From: UBA4951 sp963616935
Lineage (GTDB): Bacteria > Bacillota_I > Bacilli_A > RFN20 > CAG-826
Direction of reading: 5' to 3'
Assembly (NCBI GenBank): GCA_963616935.1
Contig: CAVEMS010000002.1
Coordinates: forward strand, 186,001-250,000
Length of the DNA: 64,000 nucleotides
Position numbers and translations under genes: made by a program. Below are positions 44,061 through 51,500 of this stretch, piece by piece. Below the pieces are notes generated by a model. The model was not told where the DNA came from. It worked only from the letters and a program-made list of their open reading frames with translations, and searched no databases. Positions within the stretch are counted from its first letter, which is position 1. Each line of letters opens with the position of its first letter.

Positions 44061-45010
44061 GAACGCTCGCCACCAGTTACCGAGGACAATGATACATATT
44101 CGCCATGGAAAATTCCTTTTATATGCTCATCTATGGAATCCTTTTTCGTGATGTCGCCTAGTATCAAGAAGTCCGCGTCGCCGAGTTCTTTGACGAAGAA
44201 GCTGCCTTTGGCGTGCATTTCTTTCACGAACGCTTCCATATCCTCGATCTTGTTTTTGGCATCTCCGCTTAGCTTATAACGGCGCCCTATTTGCGTAATG
44301 GCCTCACGATTGGAATCCTCATTCACCGCATCGCGATAGATTCTATTGTTCCTTTCGATTAACGCCATCCGCTTCATCTTCGCCTCAAAGCGTTCGGCGA
44401 CTTGCGATGAGTTACGTTTTTCGGATTCGAGTTTATCAAGCAATTCCTTCGAAGAAAGCCCTTCTTTCTTGGCGATTGCGCGTAAAACCATCATCGTCAT
44501 TTTCGCATCGTCGCTCGAAAGATGCTCTTGAATATCCATCATTTTGGATTTGCCATGCAATCGCTCGCAAACGTCTTTGAGGCCGCTTTGGGTCTTGAGT
44601 TTGAAATACATGTCGGCGATTCTTTGGACATCGATGTAATCGAATGATATCGGCTCTTTCCCGTATCGCTTGCAAGTGCCATAAAGAAACTGGATGTCAT
44701 TGGAGATAGCCCATCCGAAACACAAAGTGCCTTCGGCAGACAATAACTTTCGTATCTTTTCATAGAAATAAGGGAATTCGGGCTGCTCATAGTAATAGCT
44801 TTCGTCGTATGCCAAAACGATGTCATCAAGCCCTTTCAAACGGTCTCTTAGGTGGAAGCGGTTGTTTTTCCCTTTGCCTGGGCTCATCGGGAATTCCTGC
44901 TTGGCGATGATGTTAAATTCCTCGTCCGTTAACGTATAGCCGAATTCGCACATCTTCCCAATCCCGTCGAAGCAATTGGAGCACTCAATGTCGAAGAATA
45001 GATATCTCAT
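44057..45010 (-). CDS. DEDDh exonuclease-domain protein
   Basis: A 317-residue protein. The N-terminal half is a DnaQ/RNase T type exonuclease: Exo I in LFFDIECSNC at residue 4-13, Exo II in GWAISNDIQFL near 100, Exo III in EHLSSDDAKMTM near 165. The C-terminal 130 residues are helical and charged, with a small unit RRYKLSGDAKNKIEDMEAFV. It could trim DNA or RNA. Paired with a mini-GNAT. TAAACT ends 8 bases before the ATG. Confidence 0.85.
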   Translation of the reverse strand: MRYLFFDIECSNCFDGIGKMCEFGYTLTDEEFNIIAKQEFPMSPGKGKNNRFHLRDRLKGLDDIVLAYDESYYYEQPEFPYFYEKIRKLLSAEGTLCFGWAISNDIQFLYGTCKRYGKEPISFDYIDVQRIADMYFKLKTQSGLKDVCERLHGKSKMMDIQEHLSSDDAKMTMMVLRAIAKKEGLSSKELLDKLESEKRNSSQVAERFEAKMKRMALIERNNRIYRDAVNEDSNREAITQIGRRYKLSGDAKNKIEDMEAFVKEMHAKGSFFVKELGDADFLILGDITKKDSIDEHIKGIFHGEYVSLSSVTGGERS

Positions 45011-45018
45011 TATTTGAG

Positions 45019-45024
45019 AGTTTA
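45019..45024 (-). promoter_or_regulatory. Exonuclease gene -10 box
   Basis: TAAACT on the minus strand ends 8 bases before ATG 45010. No good -35 hexamer. Confidence 0.35.
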
Positions 45025-45190
45025 ATCCAAATGACGGGCAAAATCACGGAAAGCATTGTTGTCTTTATCGTTGGTGACTATATTTTCAACGTAATCGCAT
45101 AAAATTCTGGATTTCTATATTTCAAATGTTTTCTTTTATCTAATTTGATTTAAATAATATTCTCTACAATTACCCCATTTTATAAAGATT

Positions 45191-45524
45191 TGGGGACATT
45201 TCTGCCCTTAGTTTCGCATTCCGCCGCCACCAACAATCCATTGAAATGCTTAAATTTATACGAAACTGAGAAACTCGAATTTGCAAATAAGGAACGAAAA
45301 ATAAACTCAAAAGCTAGGCAGTATAACGTTTTGGCCGATGGCTTATCCCAAGGCAAAGGCAATCACAAAAGCCTTTCAGAGCGCATTCTCATTGGTGAGC
45401 GATTCGCATTTATATTGTCTTAACGTCGCTAATGCGAACCTGACGAAAATCGCTTAACGACAGCCTAAGCCTCAGTAACTGCGATAACGCGGCCTAGAGG
45501 AGGCAAATTCTCTTTCGTCCCCCA
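45191..45524 (+). ncRNA. Possible structured non-coding RNA, class unknown
   Basis: A 560-base stretch without a convincing gene (45011-45578). Within it, GGGGAC (45192-45197) can close with GTCCCC (45517-45522). Internal helices include TTCGCAT/ATGCGAA (45403-45409 with 45432-45438), CTCA-TTGG-TGAG (45388-45399), and a compound helix GCCT-CCTC/GAGG-AGGC (45463-45504) enclosing CTGCG-ATAA-CGCGG. TATAAA (45181-45186) lies 5 bases before the first paired base, and the hairpin at 45549-45566 with T-rich flanks could end a plus-strand transcript. No tmRNA, RNase P or SRP signature is present. Strand and class are uncertain. The 45030-45180 part is AT-rich and featureless. Confidence 0.35.
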
Positions 45525-45542
45525 CTTCATGCATAAACAACG

Positions 45543-45566
45543 AAAAAAGACCAGCACGAGCTGGTC
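45543..45566 (-). terminator. Terminator after tRNA-Ser (GCT), possibly bidirectional
   Basis: Minus strand: GACCAGC-TCGT-GCTGGTC followed by six T. On the plus strand the same hairpin is followed by GTTTTCGTCTTTT, so it may also stop transcription from the left. Confidence 0.85.
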
Positions 45567-45578
45567 GTTTTCGTCTTT

Positions 45579-45671
45579 TGGCGGAGGCGTCGAGATTCGA
45601 ACTCGAGCACGGGATGACTCCCGTCTAACAGGTTAGCAACCTGCCCCCTTCGGCCTCTTGGGTACGCCTCC
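45579..45671 (-). tRNA. tRNA-Ser (GCT)
   Basis: Acceptor GGAGGCG/CGCCTCC. The anticodon loop TTGCTAA gives GCT, a long variable arm ACGGGAGTCATCCCGT is typical of serine, the T loop is TTCGAAT, and CCA is encoded. 93 bases. Confidence 0.96.
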
Positions 45672-45678
45672 GTAGCAA

Positions 45679-45693
45679 GGTGTAATATACACC
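45679..45693. promoter_or_regulatory. Inverted repeat over the tRNA-Ser (GCT) promoter
   Basis: GGTGTA-ATA-TACACC on the plus strand, a perfect 6-bp inverted repeat with a 3-base centre, 7 bases upstream of the tRNA 5' end and covering the likely -10 element (TATATT on the minus strand). Whether it is an operator or chance is not known. Confidence 0.4.
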
Positions 45694-45732
45694 AATATTT
45701 TTATCCGCGCACCATTTTTCTAATCGAAGCGC

Positions 45733-46332
45733 TCAAATGCTTACGTCCCGCTTCAATAATGCCCGTAAATCCCTGGCCTTCGGAGATATGCCATGGGCCT
45801 TGAGTTCGGATATCGCCCCTTCTTTGCCGTGCACGAACGTCCACATAACCGAATAATAGTATTCTGTGAAGACCTCCGATAGGTCTTCCGATAACGCATT
45901 CAGATCGTCGCCATCTTTATTGCTCACTAACGGAATACTGGCCGCGATGGCGCCGAGAATGAACAATAAAGCAGGATCGGAATTGTCGCCTTTCTTTTTG
46001 AAATTCAATAATATCCTTCCAAGCGTTCCTCCGAAACCAAGTTCCTTTCTCGTCTTGACGGCGTGTTCAAGTCGAAGGGATCTCGCTATCAAAGCGTCGA
46101 ACAAGTAGGAAATGACTTTCTCTTTGTCTTCGCTCCACACCCATCCCGCATGGAAGCCCTTTTGGTCGCGGTAAACAAAATATAGGAGCGTCGTATCCTC
46201 CCCTATCATCTCTTTTTGAAGCTCTTCTTGGCTTAGCGGCTTGCTATCGACGGAAAAAGAGGCGTTTTGATTGGTGTTAGGATCATGGACGGATATCGTG
46301 TTAGAGATTTTGATTTTCCTTCGCTTCGCCAT
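45733..46332 (-). CDS. Hypothetical protein
   Basis: A 199-residue protein, not recognised. The N-terminus is basic (MAKRRKIKIS), with a central helical region (VISYLFDALIARSLRLEHAV) and one moderately hydrophobic stretch (DPALLFILGAIAASIPLVS near residue 118) that could be a membrane helix or a buried core. TTGCGT, 16 bases, TACCAT, then 6 bases precede the ATG, fitting the leaderless pattern and supporting it as a real gene. It diverges from the next gene. Confidence 0.65.
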   Translation of the reverse strand: MAKRRKIKISNTISVHDPNTNQNASFSVDSKPLSQEELQKEMIGEDTTLLYFVYRDQKGFHAGWVWSEDKEKVISYLFDALIARSLRLEHAVKTRKELGFGGTLGRILLNFKKKGDNSDPALLFILGAIAASIPLVSNKDGDDLNALSEDLSEVFTEYYYSVMWTFVHGKEGAISELKAHGISPKARDLRALLKRDVSI

Positions 46333-46338
46333 GCCATT

Positions 46339-46366
46339 ATGGTAATCGAAGGAAAAGGAAACGCAA
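46339..46366 (-). promoter_or_regulatory. Promoter of the hypothetical gene at 45733-46332
   Basis: Minus strand: TTGCGT (46361-46366), 16 bases, TACCAT (46339-46344), 6 bases, ATG 46332. Confidence 0.5.
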
Positions 46367-46376
46367 GTGGGCTTCC

Positions 46377-46405
46377 TTGCTTACCCCGCCAAAGAGCGAT
46401 AGACT
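46377..46405 (+). promoter_or_regulatory. Promoter of the hypothetical gene at 46412, leaderless geometry
   Basis: TTGCTT (46377-46382), 17 bases, TAGACT (46400-46405), 6 bases, ATG 46412. Confidence 0.65.
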
Positions 46406-46411
46406 TAGCGC

Positions 46412-46948
46412 ATGCCAAACCTCTTTTCCTTCATCGTCCCGTCGAATCGGTATTACCAGCACCCTGAATCCAAGGATTCATTGCTCGTCGTTTGCGATGA
46501 CGAAATGAAGAAATTGCTCACCAAGCATCTATCGGTCGACGGACAAAAAAGAACAATCGTCAAAGGCGAGTCCTATATTAAGACAGACGAGAAAAAGGCT
46601 TTCGAAGAATACATGGCGAAAGAGGAAAGCTTCTTTTTCGATTATGCGAAGGAATACGCGAAATCGCCAAACATCTGGCATTCCTTCGGCATTTTGACGT
46701 ATAAAGGCGTATCGGTGAGGATACCCGATTATCTATCCAATTTCGGCGATTACGACATCTTTTCGCGATATGACTATTATCCCGATAAGGATAAAGTGAG
46801 GTTCTTCGCGATAGCCCGCAAGATCTATTCGTTCGCCTTCAAAGCGATTGGAGAACGTGAAGACATCGCTTTCTTCGATCGTTCCTCGGCAATCGATAAG
46901 CGCATAAACATGGATTCCTTTTTGACGTATGAGGATTTCGAGAACTGA
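46412..46948 (+). CDS. Hypothetical protein
   Basis: A 178-residue soluble protein with no recognised family. It is rich in Tyr, Phe, Asp and Lys, without signal peptide, membrane helix or Cys cluster. The C-terminal half (VRIPDYLSNFGDYDIFSRYD, then RFFAIARKIYSFAFKAI) looks like a mixed alpha/beta fold. A well-formed promoter ending 6 bases before the ATG supports expression. The MATE gene follows 50 bases later with its own -10 box. Confidence 0.65.
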   Translation: MPNLFSFIVPSNRYYQHPESKDSLLVVCDDEMKKLLTKHLSVDGQKRTIVKGESYIKTDEKKAFEEYMAKEESFFFDYAKEYAKSPNIWHSFGILTYKGVSVRIPDYLSNFGDYDIFSRYDYYPDKDKVRFFAIARKIYSFAFKAIGEREDIAFFDRSSAIDKRINMDSFLTYEDFEN

Positions 46949-46983
46949 AAGCGGTCCCACTTTAGGGCGTGGTCATATAAGCA

Positions 46984-46989
46984 TATAAT
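46984..46989 (+). promoter_or_regulatory. MATE gene -10 box
   Basis: TATAAT ends 9 bases before ATG 46999, which implies a leader of 2-3 bases at most. Confidence 0.5.
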
Positions 46990-46998
46990 GCGTTCGTC

Positions 46999-48513
46999 AT
47001 GGGCAAGGGACTAAAGAAAATAGCGGCTTATTTCGAGACGGTGGACTTGACTAGCGGAAGCGTCGCCAAAGGCATCTTGCGATTCTTGCTTCCGATAATC
47101 CTAAGCCTCTTCTTTCAGCAGATCTATACTCTCGTCGATAGCATCATCGTCGGCCAAACGCTCGGCGAGACCGATGTTTCGGCCGTCAATAACGCCACCA
47201 ACATCGTCTATTTGCTCCTCAATTTCGCAAGCGGCTCCATGAGCGGCTTCGGCGTCGTGATAGGAGAGGCCGTAGGAAGCAAGGACAAAGCGAAGACGCG
47301 TCGCGCGATCGTCAATCAGATCTATCTATTAGGCATAATGACCGTCATTTTGACCGTGGGAGGCATCTTTTCGATCGATCCGCTTCTTTCCTTGATCGGC
47401 ATCGCCAAAAGCGGTGACGACCCCATCCGAAATGGGATCTATCAAAGTGCGCACACCTATCTCTTGATCATCTTCGGCGGCATGCTCACTCAGATCTTCT
47501 ATAACCACATCGTCTCGGTTTTGCGGGCGAAAGGCGATAGCTTCACGCCGTTTTGCTTCTTGTTAGTAAGCACCGGATTGAACATCGGCTTGGATCTCTT
47601 ATTCATCAAGGTCTTCGGCTGGGGCGTTGCCGGAGCGGCCTCCGCGACGGTATTCGCCCAAGGCCTCGCCGCCTTCTTTTGCTATATATATGCCTATTGG
47701 CGCTACTCAGATCTTCGCCCGACGAAAGAGGACTTCAAGTGGGATAGCGAGATCAATTCCGCATCAATAAGAAATGGATTGCCATTAGGCTTCGCCCTAT
47801 CGATTTTGGCGATCGGCATCATCGTCATGCAATCGGCCGTGAACCGCTTCGACATCTCGCCAGCCGGCGTCGCTGTGACGGGGCTACCAGCCGAGCTTGG
47901 ATATGGAGTCGGCTGCAAAATCCTGAATTTCTTCATGGTTCCGATGAACGCCCTAGGCATGGCGATGCTTAACTTCCATTCCCAAAACCTTGGTGCGAGG
48001 AATCTAGAAAGGATTAAAAAAGGCTTCGTATCCTCATTATTCATCGGATTGGCGATTTATTTGATCGTTTTGATCTCTTCTTTGCTCCTTACGATAAACG
48101 GTGCGTATCAATACATATTCCTTAGCCCCGAGAAAATAACCGAAGCCTCGATCACATACGGGAACACCTATATTTTCGTGGCGATGCCGCCATCGTGCCT
48201 CCTCATTTTCCTATTGATCCTTAGAAACACGCTTCAAGGCTTGGAAATCCCTTTGCCGAATTTCCTTTCGGGCGTCGCGGAGCTTCTCGCCAGGGTCCTT
48301 ATCTGTATTTATCTCCCGATGGCCCTTAATGGCATGAATCCCACCAATAGCGCATCGCCATTATCGTGTTACGTCGGAGCCTCTTTGGGCGATCCTTTGG
48401 CTTGGCTAGCAGCTGTTTTAGCGATGGTCGTCCCCTGCTTTATGGCGATATACGGCAAAAAGAACGCCATCGTGAGAATGGAAGAAAAAGAAAGGAAAAG
48501 GAAGACGAATTAA
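46999..48513 (+). CDS. MATE-family efflux transporter
   Basis: A 504-residue multidrug/toxin extrusion-type pump with about 12 membrane helices. The first helix region carries GILRFLLPIILSLFFQQIYT and LVDSIIVGQTLGETDVSAV, typical of the NorM/DinF branch, and a second half repeat begins near residue 250. Substrate cannot be predicted. It converges on the giant helicase gene, with the two stop codons overlapping. Confidence 0.92.
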   Translation: MGKGLKKIAAYFETVDLTSGSVAKGILRFLLPIILSLFFQQIYTLVDSIIVGQTLGETDVSAVNNATNIVYLLLNFASGSMSGFGVVIGEAVGSKDKAKTRRAIVNQIYLLGIMTVILTVGGIFSIDPLLSLIGIAKSGDDPIRNGIYQSAHTYLLIIFGGMLTQIFYNHIVSVLRAKGDSFTPFCFLLVSTGLNIGLDLLFIKVFGWGVAGAASATVFAQGLAAFFCYIYAYWRYSDLRPTKEDFKWDSEINSASIRNGLPLGFALSILAIGIIVMQSAVNRFDISPAGVAVTGLPAELGYGVGCKILNFFMVPMNALGMAMLNFHSQNLGARNLERIKKGFVSSLFIGLAIYLIVLISSLLLTINGAYQYIFLSPEKITEASITYGNTYIFVAMPPSCLLIFLLILRNTLQGLEIPLPNFLSGVAELLARVLICIYLPMALNGMNPTNSASPLSCYVGASLGDPLAWLAAVLAMVVPCFMAIYGKKNAIVRMEEKERKRKTN

Positions 48514-51500
48514 CGAAGCGAGACGATGCCGTTATCGTCTATATAGATGCCCAAACGCGTTGAATCGTTCCAGCGGATGCCTTGCTTAAGGTAATCGTTT
48601 GCGCTCTTAGATAGAACCGAATAGCCAAAAGCCGTGGAGACGGATTTGGCGAGATCGTCTAGCGACATCGCCCCTTGCTCAAGCAAGATATCGGCGGCGC
48701 AGTTCCCGATTTCGATGAACCCGATGTCGACTATCCTTCTTTCTGGCACGTTTTCGTCGCTCTTCCTCCAGAACCGGTAATTCATCGCATCGTAATAACG
48801 GGGATAGTAGAAAGTCCTGCTTCCGCACGTCTCGATGCCCGGGGAGAGCCTCATCAAACATTCGGAAATCTGATTCCTGATATTGCTTCCGATCCTCCCA
48901 TAGCCATAGGCATCGCAGATCCTCTTATCCAAGAGGGCGGCGCTTATCGGATATTCGGTGTTGATGACGTCTTGTAAGAAGGATGTCTCGACATAGCATC
49001 CATCCTTTTTCGTCTTCGGCATCTTGGAATAAGGACGGAAATTCTTTGGGGTTTGACGGGGTTTTTTGATGAAAAGAGGCGAATTCGATGCCGTTTTTTC
49101 TTCTTCATTCTCCTTTTTGCTTAACGCGTCGTTATAAGCGTTAACGACCGCTTTAAGGACCTCATCGCGGTGATCGAGATATTCGACGCCATATAGGGAA
49201 ATAAGGTTCCAAGAGAGCCGCTTCAAGACGGAAGGTTCGTTTACGTGCCTATCGCGGCAACTCATCTTGGCGATATATGGACTATCGAAAAGAACGCCCA
49301 GGACATAATCGTCGGGATCCTCTTTCGAGGCTATCGCCAAATCGATTTTGAAGGAGCCGTTCCCAAGGTTCTCCGTAACCGTATATCCATTCTTTCTTAG
49401 ATCGGAAGCTAAGAAGGAAGCAACGCTGAGACGATTCTCAGGATTCTCATTGCCATAACGGATGGGAAGGGCGTCAAATCCGCCCTTGGCGAAATAAAGG
49501 AAGTCCCTTAGATACGATGCGCCTTCGTTTTTCGCTCTTTCGGCGCGGATTAAGGAAGGATCGAAGGAAGAGAAGACGATCATCGTCTCCCTGGCCCTAG
49601 ACACGGCGACATTGAGTCTTCTTTCCCCTTTCTTTAGCGAAAGAGGCCCGAAATTGAGCGACAATTCGCCATTCTTATCCGGTCCATACGTGATATCGAA
49701 GAGAATGACGTCGCGCTCATCACCTTGGACGTTTTCGAGGTTCTTGACGAAGATTTTCTCCCCTCCTGGGGCGCTATCCAAACGGGGATTGGCGGCAAGT
49801 TCTTTTTCTAATATATCCTCAACGAGGTTTTGCTCCGCTTCGTTAAAGGTGATGACGCCAATCGATTTCTTCCTCAAAAGGGGGTCCTTAAGCCGCTTGA
49901 CTATCTCGGCGACGATCGCTTTGGCGCTTGGCCTATTGATTCCCCTGCCTCTCTCATAAGCGCCTTTCACGAGTCTAAAGGAGACGCTTCCTTTCTCGGA
50001 AGAAGGCGAAGGGAAGGTCAAAAGGGAATTGCCGTAGAAACGGTTGTTCGAGAAAGATATCAAGGATTCGTGGCGGGAACGATAGTGCCAAGTCAAACGC
50101 TTCCTAGGCAAACGGAGGACGATCGCATCGTCTAAAAGGCTTTCCAAATCCTCGTCGACCGAGGAAAGGGAGGATCCGTCGTCCTGATTCGACAAAGATG
50201 TGACGAAATAGTTCGACGGCGGCATCTGCTCTTCGTCGCCGGCGATGACGAATGAATCGGCCCGGAAGAGGGCGCCGACGGCTTCGCTTGTCGGTATTTG
50301 CGAGGCTTCGTCGAATATGACGGCATCGAAATGATAATCATTTGGATCAAGATATTGCGCCAAAGTGGCCGGCGACATCATAAAGCACGGAGTCAAAACC
50401 GATATCAAATCACGATATTCGTGGAACAAATGCCTTAGAGAGCATCCGCGGCCGCCGTTTTTCGCCAATTTGGATAGCTGATAAGCGGAAGTCGAGGAAG
50501 CGAAGGAAGAGGCGCCGATTGGGAATTTCGCGGTGATTCTCGCCGCCGTCTCGACGATCGAAGCGTTTTGGAAGGCTTTGATATCCTCTTGGTAGGAGGA
50601 GATTTCGCTAAGGGTCTTCTCATGCGACAAGGTTCCGATTCCCCTTTCCGAAAGAACGTGCGTCAATAAGGCGAAGCAAACATCGGCAACATATGAATCC
50701 GATAGGTTTTTGTCGGGGATTTTTCCATTTCGGAAAGAAAGCATAAGGGATTCAGGCACCATTTTGGCGGCTTCATCATACGCCAAAACGACGTTCGTCC
50801 AATCGCTTAGCCGGCCAAGAGAGGAGATGACGTCATTCATCTTCGAACCGACGTATCCGAAATAGTTCGAAGCGTCCCCATATAGGGATATATCTATTTC
50901 GAATTCCTCTTTCATGCGTTTCGCTATCGAAAGGAATTCGTCATATAGGGTTTTTAGCGTCTCATTCGTCTTGCCGAATAGTTTTCCATTCCCCATCTCC
51001 GAGATATACGATACGAACTTCTCGGGATCGGAATCGTATTCCATATTCCTTAGTTCCGATGCGATGGCGAAAGTGGCCTTAAGCTCGTTAAGGGTTTCGC
51101 TAGAGGAGGAAGAAGAATCGAATGGGAATAGTTTAAGGACCGCTTTCGCGTAGGGATCGGAGGCCTCGATTTCCCGCTTTATGACATTGACGGAGCTAAG
51201 CTCCTCCAATGAAGACGATAAAATGTCGTCTTTTGGCCGCTTCGAAGAAACGAAATACGGCTTTAATTTCTTCCAGAATGTTCTCTTGGCTCCAAACCTC
51301 TTAAAGAAGGAAAGCTTCCTTATATCCTTGAACTCATTAAGCAAAGAGGCGACGTCGCTAAGGATATACGCCCTATCGTTAAAATAGAGGGAGCATTTCT
51401 CAAGGCCTTTGGCGAGCTCGAGCTTCTTTTCCGCCAAGGAGAGCACCGCCTCCTTTTTCTCTAAGAAAAGGGAATCGAGATAATATTCTTTATAGGTTGG

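Noticed and set aside
45190..45423. Plus-strand 77-residue gene
   Set aside because: TTG start without a ribosome site, no recognisable family, and it overlaps self-complementary segments. A structured RNA explains the stretch better.
45191..45524. tmRNA, RNase P RNA or SRP RNA
   Set aside because: No GGxTTCGAC D-arm or TTCGA T-arm for tmRNA, no GAGGAAAGTCC for RNase P, and no GGAAGGAAGCAGC for SRP, on either strand.
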